Shown here piece after piece: positions 25,478 through 34,675 of a DNA stretch of 64,000 bases. Below the pieces are notes generated by a model. That model did no database searches, had not been told where the DNA came from, and saw only the letters and a program-made list of their open reading frames with translations. Both the position numbers and the translations under genes were made by a program. Each line of letters starts with the position of its first letter. Position 1 is the first letter of the stretch. Source of the stretch: JBEBSD01 sp040394475 (GTDB lineage: Bacteria > Bacteroidota > Bacteroidia > Cytophagales > Spirosomataceae); the NCBI GenBank assembly GCA_040394475.1, contig JBEBSD010000013.1, positions 1 through 64,000 on the forward strand, read 5' to 3'.

Positions 25478-25687
25478 TTTAGCAGCTATTTTGCACAGAT
25501 TATTAGTGGCTATAAGCCTGTCTACCTCACGCTGACGTTATGGACGGGCTCAGCATGACGTATAATAGAATTAAGAATAACAACCTAAAACGCCATTCTC
25601 AGTATAATTTTTCAAGTATTTAACAAGAAAAGTTACGGTGACCGGCCCCGGGCTCCGACTTAGTAGCAGTTAAGAAGTAATGGACTT
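25478..25687. other. gap between the locus 2 sigma and FecR genes
   Basis: This stretch holds a repeat-like segment (about 25526-25566, CACGCTGACG...CTCAGCATGACGTATAAT) similar to sequence near 13750 and 55960. An A+T-rich stretch then leads to GTTACGGTGACC...CCGACTTAGT at about 25634-25665, a possible ECF-type promoter for the FecR gene. No gene is seen. The promoter call is weak because no second copy was found. Confidence 0.35.
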
Positions 25688-26749
25688 ATGTTAACGAGAG
25701 GATTTATAAAATTGCTCAAAAGGTATAGAGAAGGTACCCTGCCCCACTCCGTAAAGGAGGCAATGGACATCTGGTACCATTCACTGCATAAAGATCCTGT
25801 CGAGAAAAACGACAAAGAAACGATCAGGGAAAGGATTTGGTCGGGAATAGCCGAAGGCAAGGAGCGCGCAGAAAGCCCCTTTTCGTCCGGCAGGAAAAAA
25901 CATTGGTGGAAAAAAGGAGTCTGGAAAGTTGCCGCTGCTATTTTGATTGTATCCGGAACCGCTTTTTACCTTTCGGGAAACTGGTTGCCTGAACAAAAAG
26001 TGTTAACCGATGCGGTCCCGGATATCAGTACCGGCTGGATGGAGACGACCAATAACGGTAGTTACAAGAAAGACATTTTTCTGCCTGATGGAAGTAAAGT
26101 CGTACTGGAGTCCGGCAGTACGTTGCGTTATCCACAGCATTTCGATATGGACTCCCGAGTGGTCTACCTCGACGGAAGCGGCTTTTTTGATGTCACCAAA
26201 GATTCGGAACGACCGTTCCTGGTGTATTCGGGCACTGTATTGACCCGTGTATTAGGCACCAGTTTCAGCATCAAGGCCATTGCGGAAACCGGCGGAACAG
26301 AAGTAGCGGTAGTCACCGGAAAAGTTATGGTAGCGAAAGCCAGGCCGGAAACGCAAACGGGTATCCTTACCGAAAGCGAAAACCGCATCGTCCTGACTCC
26401 CAACAAAAAAGTTACCTTTTTCAACGACAGCGATCACTATGTAACGGGTCTGGTTGAAAACCCGCTGATCGTCGCCAACCGGGAGGAATACCTGAAACCG
26501 GGAGCTTTCAATTTTGACGAAGCCCCTTTAACCGAAGTACTTGAAAAACTGGAAAAAGCCTACGGAGTGGAGATTACGCTAAGCAATGACAGCATGCTGG
26601 AGTGTCCGGTTACGGCAGACCTTACGTCTGATAGTCTTTACGGGAAAATAGAAATTATCGGAGCCGTTCTGAATGCCGCCTATGAAATTACGGGCAGCTC
26701 CATCCTGCTTTCGGGGGGAGGTTGCAGCCCCTCTACCTCTAAACCTTAA
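25688..26749 (+). CDS. FecR-family anti-sigma factor of locus 2
   Basis: This 353-residue protein has a cytoplasmic N-terminal part with short helical motifs (HSVKEAMDIWYHSLHKDPVEK), one transmembrane segment at about 80-98 (VWKVAAAILIVSGTAFYLSGNW), a periplasmic FecR domain (LPDGSKVVLESGSTLRYPQHFDMDSRVVYLDGSGFFDVTKDSERPFLVYSG; TRVLGTSFSIKA) and a C-terminal DUF4974-type region (FNFDEAPLTEVLEKLEKAYGVEITL). It is partner to the locus 2 sigma and to the STN domain of the SusC protein downstream. Confidence 0.9.
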   Translation: MLTRGFIKLLKRYREGTLPHSVKEAMDIWYHSLHKDPVEKNDKETIRERIWSGIAEGKERAESPFSSGRKKHWWKKGVWKVAAAILIVSGTAFYLSGNWLPEQKVLTDAVPDISTGWMETTNNGSYKKDIFLPDGSKVVLESGSTLRYPQHFDMDSRVVYLDGSGFFDVTKDSERPFLVYSGTVLTRVLGTSFSIKAIAETGGTEVAVVTGKVMVAKARPETQTGILTESENRIVLTPNKKVTFFNDSDHYVTGLVENPLIVANREEYLKPGAFNFDEAPLTEVLEKLEKAYGVEITLSNDSMLECPVTADLTSDSLYGKIEIIGAVLNAAYEITGSSILLSGGGCSPSTSKP

Positions 26750-26797
26750 AATCTGAATCCTATGGAATAGATTTCCGAAAAATAATTTAAAAAAAAA

Positions 26798-26822
26798 CCG
26801 GAGATGGTTGCAACATCTCCGG
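26798..26822 (-). terminator. hairpin with U-run on the minus strand
   Basis: CCGGAGATG (26798-26806) pairs with CATCTCCGG (26814-26822). On the minus strand the stem is followed directly by a run of nine T. It is thus a textbook intrinsic terminator for minus-strand transcription, although no minus-strand gene lies nearby. On the plus strand it sits between FecR and SusC without a T-run. It may stop antisense transcripts or serve the plus strand as a pause or processing stem. Confidence 0.5.
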
Positions 26823-26920
26823 CAAAATGCTCTCCGACATTGTCGTTCGATCTCTTTTCCGGAAAAAAGAGGTGCTGAGAGCAGTATGTCAAATCGTCCA
26901 AGATCCAACAAAACAAAAGA

Positions 26921-29900
26921 ATGGAAAAAACAAGAGAATTCATAGCCCTTTGGGGGACAATTATGAAGGTTTCAATACTACAGCTATCGATAATTCTGCT
27001 GACGGCGGCCTATACCTACGGCGGATATGAAGCCAATGCCCAGGAATTACTGATGAAGCCGGTGTCGGTGCAGTTTACTGACACCGATATCAAAACGGCG
27101 CTTTCCGAACTGGAACTAAAGGCTAATGTGAAATTCGTATATACATCAAGGTTAGTACCGCTGAAGCGAAAAGTAACCCTTCGTGTCGTCGACAAAAGTA
27201 TAGCAGAAACGCTCGATGCCTTGTTCAGCCCGGATAAGGTGACCTATAAGATTGTGCGCAACCGGATCCTGCTGAGCGTAGAAGAGCACGAAAAAAGTAC
27301 TTCGCTGGAGAGTACTGACCTGGATAACTTTCCGGCACTGGTGGACCGTACAGTAAAGGGAAGAGTAACAGATGAGCAAGGAGATGGGTTGCCAGGGGTG
27401 AGTGTGGTCTTGAAAGGAAGCCAGCGAGGCACCATCAGCAATACCGACGGCACTTATGAATTGATCGTTCCCGATGGCGCGAATACCCTTATTTTTTCAT
27501 TTGTGGGGTACCTGACGCAGGAGATTGACGCGGGGACGAGAGCAATAATCGATGTCGGTTTGGAGGCAGATGAGAAAAGCCTGGAAGAAGTGGTGGTGGT
27601 AGGGTATGGCACGCAGAAGAAGGCTACTCTTACAGGCGCCGTCAGTGCGTTAAATGAAAAAGATTTCGGACGCAGGCAAGTAGGGCAATCATCATTGCTA
27701 TTGCAGGGCACGGCTCCTGGTGTAACTGTAACCCAACGATCCGGGCAGCCGGGAAGAGATGGCGGCGCGATCCGAATCAGAGGTATTGGTACCCTGAGTG
27801 ATTCCAATCCGCTCGTGCTGGTAGATGGAGTCGAAATGAGTATCAATAACATCGACCCGGGAACCATCGACAATATCTCCGTGCTAAAAGATGCGGCCTC
27901 TTCAGCTATTTATGGCTCTCGAGCAGCTAACGGGGTAGTCCTGGTCACTACAAAACGTGCAAAAAAGAATCAGACCTCCCTAACTTATAATGGATATTAC
28001 GGATGGGAAGCTCCTACCAACCTCCCGAAAAAAGTGAATGCTATCGATCATATGAAATATCATGACATAGCCTATGTGAACTCCGGCCGTAGTCCCATTT
28101 TCGCGAACCAGATCAGAGAATATGAGGAAGACGGTGGAGCAAACCCTGATTTATTCCCGGATACGGACTGGATGGACTTGCTCCTGAATACAGGTAAGAA
28201 ACAGAACCACCTGCTGGCATTTAACAAGGGTTTCGACAAATTGAGTGTGGCAACCTCGTTCGCGTACTTTAAGCAGGATGGTCTGATCACCAATAGTAGC
28301 TTTGAGCGACTTACGTTTCGGCTCAATTCCGATATGGAAATCGCAAAGAATCTGACAGCAAAAGTTGATGTCATGATCACGCATCTCGACAGACCCGAGC
28401 CTATTTCCGAAAATAAGACTGTAAATGACATTTTCTTTCAGATGTACCGGATTCCTTCAAACCAGCCTGCAGTATTCTCTAACGGACTGTACGGAGAAGG
28501 CTGGTCAGACCAAAACCCTTTGGCATGGGCGAATGTAGGTGGTACGGAACGATTAAAATCGCCCTCTGCCAGCTTGAATTTCCAGTTTGATTACAAACCT
28601 ACCAGTTGGCTGTCCGCAGATTTCGTCTTCTCGCCGATATATACAGTCAATCACACAAAGAGTTTTGTAAAAGCAATCACTTTACATAACCCGGATGGGT
28701 CTGTTTTTGCTGAAAGACCATCCCTGTCAACGCTTAATGAGAGTTTTGCCCGAACGCTGAGCAAGACACTCCGTGCAACTGTTAAGGTAGAGGAGTCGGT
28801 CGGCCGGCATTATTTCAAAATTCTCGGGGGTATCTCTCAGGAAGACTATGTGAACCACAATTTCAGGGGATACAGAGAAGTATTCCTTCTGCCGGATTAC
28901 GAAGTATTGGATGCAGGGGGACAAAGCAACAAGGATAGCAGGGGGACCGCCAGCGACTGGGCTTTGCGGTCTTTTTTTGGCAGATTGAATTACGAATTAC
29001 TGGATAGGTATTTGTTGGAAGTAACGGCCAGGTATGACGGTTCTTCCAGGTTTTCTTCTAAGAACCGTTACGCGTTATTCCCCTCTGTTTCCGCAGCCTG
29101 GCGACTGTCTGAAGAGAAATTCATGGATGGCATAAAGAGTGCGCTGGATGATGTTAAAATACGGGCATCATGGGGCACATTGGGAAATCAAAATATAGGC
29201 GGAACGTTTTACCCTTATGTGTCGTCCATTCCGCTGACAGTTAACTACACCTTTGGAAATAGTTTGGTTTCCGGAGCCAGAATGACAGAACTGGCCAATA
29301 GTGATCTCAAATGGGAAGAAACCGAAATGTGGAATCTCGGAATTGACTTCCGCATAGCAGGTAAAATCAATGTAACTGCGGACTATTTCAGTAAGACGAC
29401 CAGCGATATCCTGTTACGATTGAATATACCCGGCAGCTTAGGTCTGGACGCTCCATTTCAGAATGCGGGAACAGTACGGAATAAAGGTTTCGAATTAGGT
29501 ATCAATTATTCCGATCAGATAGGTGCGCTGAACTACTCAATTACCGCCGCCGCCTCGGATGTAAAAAATAAAATACTCGATCTAAAGGGAATCAGCTCGA
29601 CCGCATTGACGCAAAACAGGCAGGGGTATGCTATGAATTCACTTTTCGGGCATGTTGCAGAAGGGTACTTCCAGGATTCGGAAGACATTACCAATAGTCC
29701 CAAACAGTTTGGGATTGAAATGTTTCCAGGCGATATCAAGTATAAAGACCTGGATGATAACGGCGTTATCGATGACAACGACCGGACGATTTTTGGTAAT
29801 ACAATCCCGCGTTATACCTACAGTCTGAACCTCAACCTGAATTTTAAACAGTTTGACCTCGGCGTGTTTCTTCAGGGAGTCGGAAAGGCGGATGGCTATC

Positions 29901-30277
29901 TGTATCAGTCGGCTATTATGCCCTTTTTTAACGGCGGAACAATGTATGAGTATCATAAGGACTATTGGACCGATGAAAATCCCGGTGCTGCCTTTCCCCG
30001 GCTATCTTTTAATGCAGTGAATAACCAAAAAAACAGCAGCTTCTGGATGAACAGTGCAGCCTATTTGCGACTGAAAAATGTGCAGCTGGGTTATACTATC
30101 CCTTCGGGCTTTGCCAGCAAGCTGGGAATACGTTCCTTCCGTTTTTATGTTACAGGAGAAAACATGCTGACGTTTGATCGCTTCTGGGACGGGTTTGATG
30201 TGGAAGCTCCTGTTGGTACCGGTAATTTCTATCCGCTGGTAAAGACATATACCTTTGGTTTGAACCTTAATCTCTAA
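26921..30277 (+). CDS. SusC-family TonB-dependent receptor, locus 2, with STN domain
   Basis: This 1118-residue outer-membrane transporter has a signal peptide ending around ANAQ (residue 41), an STN domain (about 46-115; VQFTDTDIKTALSELELKANVKFVYTSRLVPLKRKVTL), a carboxypeptidase-D-like domain (VKGRVTDEQGDGLPGVSVVLKGSQRGTISNTDGTYEL), VVVVGYGTQKKATLTGAV, plug (VLVDGVEMSINNIDPGTIDNISVLKDAASSAIYGSRAANGVVLVTTK) and barrel ending LNLNL. The SusD gene follows after 12 bp. The STN domain connects it to FecR and sigma 2. It shares strong N-terminal wording with the SusC of locus 3. Confidence 0.95.
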   Translation: MEKTREFIALWGTIMKVSILQLSIILLTAAYTYGGYEANAQELLMKPVSVQFTDTDIKTALSELELKANVKFVYTSRLVPLKRKVTLRVVDKSIAETLDALFSPDKVTYKIVRNRILLSVEEHEKSTSLESTDLDNFPALVDRTVKGRVTDEQGDGLPGVSVVLKGSQRGTISNTDGTYELIVPDGANTLIFSFVGYLTQEIDAGTRAIIDVGLEADEKSLEEVVVVGYGTQKKATLTGAVSALNEKDFGRRQVGQSSLLLQGTAPGVTVTQRSGQPGRDGGAIRIRGIGTLSDSNPLVLVDGVEMSINNIDPGTIDNISVLKDAASSAIYGSRAANGVVLVTTKRAKKNQTSLTYNGYYGWEAPTNLPKKVNAIDHMKYHDIAYVNSGRSPIFANQIREYEEDGGANPDLFPDTDWMDLLLNTGKKQNHLLAFNKGFDKLSVATSFAYFKQDGLITNSSFERLTFRLNSDMEIAKNLTAKVDVMITHLDRPEPISENKTVNDIFFQMYRIPSNQPAVFSNGLYGEGWSDQNPLAWANVGGTERLKSPSASLNFQFDYKPTSWLSADFVFSPIYTVNHTKSFVKAITLHNPDGSVFAERPSLSTLNESFARTLSKTLRATVKVEESVGRHYFKILGGISQEDYVNHNFRGYREVFLLPDYEVLDAGGQSNKDSRGTASDWALRSFFGRLNYELLDRYLLEVTARYDGSSRFSSKNRYALFPSVSAAWRLSEEKFMDGIKSALDDVKIRASWGTLGNQNIGGTFYPYVSSIPLTVNYTFGNSLVSGARMTELANSDLKWEETEMWNLGIDFRIAGKINVTADYFSKTTSDILLRLNIPGSLGLDAPFQNAGTVRNKGFELGINYSDQIGALNYSITAAASDVKNKILDLKGISSTALTQNRQGYAMNSLFGHVAEGYFQDSEDITNSPKQFGIEMFPGDIKYKDLDDNGVIDDNDRTIFGNTIPRYTYSLNLNLNFKQFDLGVFLQGVGKADGYLYQSAIMPFFNGGTMYEYHKDYWTDENPGAAFPRLSFNAVNNQKNSSFWMNSAAYLRLKNVQLGYTIPSGFASKLGIRSFRFYVTGENMLTFDRFWDGFDVEAPVGTGNFYPLVKTYTFGLNLNL

Positions 30278-30289
30278 TGACTCTAAAGT

Positions 30290-31963
30290 ATGAAAAATAA
30301 TATATATATAGCGATTCTTGCTTTTTTGATCGCTTCATGCAGCGATTATCTGGAAAAATCTCCTTTGGACCAACCGTCATCCAGTACGTTCTGGTCCAGT
30401 GAGGGGGAACTGATTATGGCTGTTAACGGATGCTATAATACCTTAAGCTATACAAGGACCGGTCCCGTTCCTTTCTTTATGCTTTTTGACGTGATGTCGG
30501 ATATCGGGTGGAATCGATCCGCAAGCAGCGTAACCCCTATCAGGATGGGGATTGCCACACCCTCCGATCCCGAATTTCTTGCTATCTGGAGAACCTTGTA
30601 CGAAGGAGTGAGCAGCTGCAACCTCTTGCTGGAAAATATGCATCGTGCCGAAGGAGTTACCAATCCCCAGACGTATGCGCGAATAGCCGGAGAAGCACGT
30701 TTTCTGCGGGCCTTTTACTATTTCTATTTAAATGAATTATGGGGAGGCGTTCCGTTGATCACAACCTCCCTGTCTTTGGCAGAAAGTCAAACACCAAGGA
30801 ATTCAAAAGAGGAAGTTACGGCATTTATTATAAATGAATTACAGGATGCCGCAGTAAGTCTTCCTCTGAGTTACGGAGCCGATGATCTGGGTAGAGCGAC
30901 AAAAGGCGCGGCACTAGGGCTATTGTCTCGTGTTGCGCTATATGATAAGCAATGGAATATTGCCGCCGCTGCCGCCAGGCAGGTAATTGAATCAGGTACT
31001 TATAGCTTGTTCCCCAACTATCAGGAGCTGTTTTATTATAGCAACCAGGATGCAAACGAAATTATCCTGAGCCAACGTTTTAACCGCGGCTCACAGGTGC
31101 ATACATTACCGAGACGGATCGGGTCGCGCAATTCGGGCGGAACAGCTGAAATTATTCCCCAGCTCGCTTTGGTCGATTCCTATTCCTGCATAGACGGCTT
31201 GCCGATAGATAAATCCCCGCTTTATCACCCCGAAAACCCGCTGTTAAACCGCGACCCCAGATTGAACTATACGGTAGTAATGCCCGGCACGATCCACTGG
31301 GGATATCAGTTCGAAACGCATGTAGACAGTGTCTTGTGTTGGGATTATAACGTCACCCCGGCGAGACGAATAGATAACCAGGACGTAACTAACCCTTTCG
31401 CAGGATTTTCCGGAGTCCTCATGCGCAAATATGCTGATCCTGCCGATCGTTCCGACAATGCCAATTCTACGCTTAATTTCATCCTGCTGCGTTATGCAGA
31501 AATTCTCCTGAACTACGCAGAAGCGAAAATTGAGAACAACGAACTGGATGACTCCGTGTACGATGCTATTAACCAGGTACGTTCCAGGGAATCGGTTAAA
31601 ATGCCGCTGGTCTCTGCGGGGAAAACACAGGCTGAACTTCGTTCGATTATCCGTAAAGAGAGGAAATCGGAGCTGGCATTAGAGGGACTGCGATATTTCG
31701 ATATCCGGAGATGGGGAATCGCGGAGAGAGTTATGCAGGGAAATAGCTACGGGAGGCCTAAAGTATCAGGAACGTCCAACTGGCCGAAAGAAGCTCCTGA
31801 AATCGACGAATGGGGAAATCCGGACTACGCTACCGTGTCCAACAGGAATGATCTGAGGATTCTGGAAACCCGTACTTTCAGCTCAGGCAAGCATTATTAT
31901 TTCCCTATTCCTTTTCAGGAGCTGGAGGTAAACAGCAGGCTGGAGCAAAATCCAAATTGGTAG
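30290..31963 (+). CDS. SusD/RagB-family surface lipoprotein, locus 2
   Basis: This 557-residue lipoprotein has a lipobox at IASC (Cys17). SusD hallmarks: LDQPSSSTFWSSEGELIMAVNGCYNTL, GEARFLRAFYYFYLNELWGGVPLI, LRYAEILLNYAEAKIENNELDDSVYDAINQVR, ERKSELALEGLRYFDIRRW, and the ending PIPFQELEVNSRLEQNPNW. It is the substrate-binding partner of the upstream SusC. The following FAD oxidoreductase gene starts 69 bp later, with the next two genes closely spaced, so SusCD and the enzymes probably form one operon. Confidence 0.95.
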   Translation: MKNNIYIAILAFLIASCSDYLEKSPLDQPSSSTFWSSEGELIMAVNGCYNTLSYTRTGPVPFFMLFDVMSDIGWNRSASSVTPIRMGIATPSDPEFLAIWRTLYEGVSSCNLLLENMHRAEGVTNPQTYARIAGEARFLRAFYYFYLNELWGGVPLITTSLSLAESQTPRNSKEEVTAFIINELQDAAVSLPLSYGADDLGRATKGAALGLLSRVALYDKQWNIAAAAARQVIESGTYSLFPNYQELFYYSNQDANEIILSQRFNRGSQVHTLPRRIGSRNSGGTAEIIPQLALVDSYSCIDGLPIDKSPLYHPENPLLNRDPRLNYTVVMPGTIHWGYQFETHVDSVLCWDYNVTPARRIDNQDVTNPFAGFSGVLMRKYADPADRSDNANSTLNFILLRYAEILLNYAEAKIENNELDDSVYDAINQVRSRESVKMPLVSAGKTQAELRSIIRKERKSELALEGLRYFDIRRWGIAERVMQGNSYGRPKVSGTSNWPKEAPEIDEWGNPDYATVSNRNDLRILETRTFSSGKHYYFPIPFQELEVNSRLEQNPNW

Positions 31964-32032
31964 ATTTCCATCGGCTGTTTCGGTACATGGAAGCGAGAAG
32001 AAAAATTGTCAGACTTATAACTGAATTACAGA

Positions 32033-33421
32033 ATGAAAAGAAGAACTTTTATAAAGGCCGGCTCCCTGATAGGATTGAGCGGATCGGCACTGACCACAGA
32101 AGCACTGACTTCCGGGCGGGTTTTCGCCAATACAATTAACGAACCCGCCAAAAACATTCCTGTATCAGGAGAGTATGATGTCATTGTGAGTGGAGGCGGA
32201 CCTGCCGGTATCGCAGCTGCCATCGAAGCGGGCAGAAGCGGTGCAAAAACGTTGCTGCTGGAAGTACGGGGCTGCCTGGGCGGCGTATGGACGGCCGGGT
32301 TGCTAAGCTGGATCCTGGATCAGGCCAACAAGCCGGGCATCATGCGTGAACTGGAAACGCGACTCGAGAAAATGGGGGCAAAATGCCCTATCGATACTGC
32401 TGGCAGACTGGCCTACGACGTCGAGAAAATGAAACTGCTGCTTGAAACCATGTGCATAGAGGCCGATGTAGATGTTATGCTTCATACCCGGGTGGTTGCA
32501 GCGATGAAAACCAATAGGAACCAGCTTTCTCATGTGGTTACAGAATCCAAAACCGGCAGGGAAGCCTGGGCAGGCAAGGTATTCGTAGATACCTCCGGGG
32601 ATGGTGATCTGGCCGCCCTTAGCGGATGCGGATTTGATTTTGGAGATCCCCAGGACGGCAGCTTTCAGCCTATGTCCCTATTGGCGCTTCTCTCAGGGGT
32701 TCAATTTGCCGAAATAAAGAAATTTGTAAGGTGGGCTGGTGATGTCAAATCGGTTTCAAAAAAGTACCTCATGGAGGAGATAGTAAGCGCCGGAGTGCTG
32801 CCGTCTTATACAAATCCAAGCATTTTTCCGATCCATGAGGATTTGTTTATGATTATGGCAAATCATGAATATGGTTTTTCAGGACTGAACGCCCGGGAAG
32901 TGAGTAAGGCAACGATACAGGGGAGACAGGAAATACATAAAATCATAGACGGGTTGAGATCTTTGGGAGGGGTATGGAAGAATGTGCGGCTGATAGCTAC
33001 CGCCGAACACATCGGTGTCAGAGAAGGCAGGCGGGTCCACGGGTTGTATACTGTGAAACAGGAAGATTTGGTGACCGGTATCCGTCATAAAGATGCCGTC
33101 TGCCGGGTTACTTTTGGAGTAGACGTTCATTCCGTGAAAAAGGAGCATGAAAAAATTGAAGGTGGGTATAACCGGGGAATCAAGGTGCTGCCGTACGATA
33201 TTCCTTTGAGAGCATTAATCGCCAAAGACGTCGGGGGATTATTAATGGCCGGGAGATGCATCAGCGGAGACTTCATTTCCCATTCCAGTTATCGCGTTAC
33301 CGGCAACTCGGTCGTGATGGGACAAGCAACCGGAAGGGTTGGCGCCCTGGCAGCTCGAAAGAAAAAATTGCCTCAGGAACTCTCCTGGATTGAAACAGGT
33401 CTTGCGTCAATCGATAATTAA
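32033..33421 (+). CDS. exported FAD-dependent oxidoreductase (FAD_oxidored family)
   Basis: This 462-residue protein has a twin-arginine-type signal (MKRRTFIKAGSLIGLSGSAL), a dinucleotide-binding motif SGGGPAGIAAAIEAGRSG (G54-G59), and the family segment GCLGGVWTAGLLSWILD. FVDTSGDGDLAALSGC and the C-terminal LMAGRCISGDFISHSSYRVTGNSVVMGQATG are also typical of PF12831-type oxidoreductases. These enzymes are common in glycan-related loci of Bacteroidota and Planctomycetes. The substrate is unknown. Tat export implies folding with FAD before transport. It lies between SusD and a Gfo/Idh/MocA gene with an 11-bp gap to the latter. Confidence 0.88.
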   Translation: MKRRTFIKAGSLIGLSGSALTTEALTSGRVFANTINEPAKNIPVSGEYDVIVSGGGPAGIAAAIEAGRSGAKTLLLEVRGCLGGVWTAGLLSWILDQANKPGIMRELETRLEKMGAKCPIDTAGRLAYDVEKMKLLLETMCIEADVDVMLHTRVVAAMKTNRNQLSHVVTESKTGREAWAGKVFVDTSGDGDLAALSGCGFDFGDPQDGSFQPMSLLALLSGVQFAEIKKFVRWAGDVKSVSKKYLMEEIVSAGVLPSYTNPSIFPIHEDLFMIMANHEYGFSGLNAREVSKATIQGRQEIHKIIDGLRSLGGVWKNVRLIATAEHIGVREGRRVHGLYTVKQEDLVTGIRHKDAVCRVTFGVDVHSVKKEHEKIEGGYNRGIKVLPYDIPLRALIAKDVGGLLMAGRCISGDFISHSSYRVTGNSVVMGQATGRVGALAARKKKLPQELSWIETGLASIDN

Positions 33422-33431
33422 TACCGGCGAA

Positions 33432-34640
33432 ATGAACAGAAGGCAATTTGTTCGCAGCGGATCACTGCTGCTGGCGGCGACGCCAGCTGTGTTGAGGGCA
33501 TCAGTTGAACACGATGAGCCTGAAAAAGTCAGACTTGGTGTGATAGGTACCGGAATTCGGGGATTGTATATTTTGAATATCATCAGGCAGCACTTTAAGA
33601 ATGTCGAAGTGGTAGCATGCTGCGATATTAATACACAAAACCTTCAATTGGGATTGCAGCTGGCTGCCCCTGGTGCCAGATCCTATCAAAATTATCAGGA
33701 GCTCCTGTCAGATGAGAAGGTCGGGGCGGTACTCATTGCAACCCCGCTGTATTTGCACTATGAAATGGCCCGAAAATCGGTGGAAGCCCAAAAACATACC
33801 TATTGTGAAAAAACAATGTGCCATACGATTGACCAGTCAAAAGAGCTGGTCAATCGTGTTCGCTTGTCGCCGTTCGTTTTCCAGGTGGGTTATCAGCAGC
33901 GATATAATTCATTGTATAAAAAGGTTCGCCAGCTGATACAGAATGGGTCGTGCGGAAAAATTATGTATGTCGATTGCTTCTGGAACAGGAATGGAAGCTG
34001 GCGCAGGCTGGTAAAAGATCCTGGTCAGGAGCGTTTATTGAATTGGCGGATGTACCGTGAATACTCGGGCGGCCTAATGGCGGAACTATGTTCACATCAG
34101 ATTGATATCGTGCATATGATGCTCCAAACCTTGCCGGTTGCAGTCTCAGGGTTGGGTGGCATCGATTACTGGAAAGACGGGCGTGAGACTTTTGATAATG
34201 TCACCGCATTATTTGAATATCCCGAGGGTGTCAAAGCCAGGTTCACAGCACTTACCACGAATGCGCATGAAGGATTCCGTATGAAGTTTTACGGGACAAA
34301 GGCAACAATAGAGATAAACAGAAAAGCCGGTCAGAAAGGAATAATATATCCGGAAAGCCCTCCCCAGAACCCGAATTGGGAGCTGGATGCCATAAGTGGG
34401 GCGACTCAAACCTCCTGGCATGACGAAGAGGGTATCCCTATTCAGGTGGAAGGCGGGACTGACGACGAAGCCTCCACGACTGCTGCTTTGGCAGATTTTT
34501 TTGCCTGTATTCACTCCGGTAAAAAGCCGGTTGCCGATGTAATAAACGGGCATTGGTCCACGGTAGCCGTTTGCATGGCGAATACTTCAATGTTTAACCA
34601 TTCCATAGAAAGCTGGAAGGAAACCTACCGTCCGGATTAA
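33432..34640 (+). CDS. exported Gfo/Idh/MocA-family oxidoreductase
   Basis: This 402-residue protein starts at ATG 33432, giving a twin-arginine-type signal (MNRRQFVRSGSLLLAATPAVLRA). The frame extends further upstream over the FAD gene, but without meaning. The Rossmann motif is RLGVIGTGIRG (34-44). The catalytic-lysine region reads CEKTMCH where the family usually has EKP. YVDCFWNRNGSWRR and SGGLMAELCSHQIDIVHMML are typical of Tat-exported sugar-oxidising members. Such proteins carry tightly bound NAD(P) and interconvert hydroxyl and keto groups on sugars. Adjacency to the FAD enzyme suggests successive or coupled redox steps. Confidence 0.9.
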   Translation: MNRRQFVRSGSLLLAATPAVLRASVEHDEPEKVRLGVIGTGIRGLYILNIIRQHFKNVEVVACCDINTQNLQLGLQLAAPGARSYQNYQELLSDEKVGAVLIATPLYLHYEMARKSVEAQKHTYCEKTMCHTIDQSKELVNRVRLSPFVFQVGYQQRYNSLYKKVRQLIQNGSCGKIMYVDCFWNRNGSWRRLVKDPGQERLLNWRMYREYSGGLMAELCSHQIDIVHMMLQTLPVAVSGLGGIDYWKDGRETFDNVTALFEYPEGVKARFTALTTNAHEGFRMKFYGTKATIEINRKAGQKGIIYPESPPQNPNWELDAISGATQTSWHDEEGIPIQVEGGTDDEASTTAALADFFACIHSGKKPVADVINGHWSTVAVCMANTSMFNHSIESWKETYRPD

Positions 34641-34675
34641 ACGAGCTCATTAAAATATTTCAACTCATCCATCTG

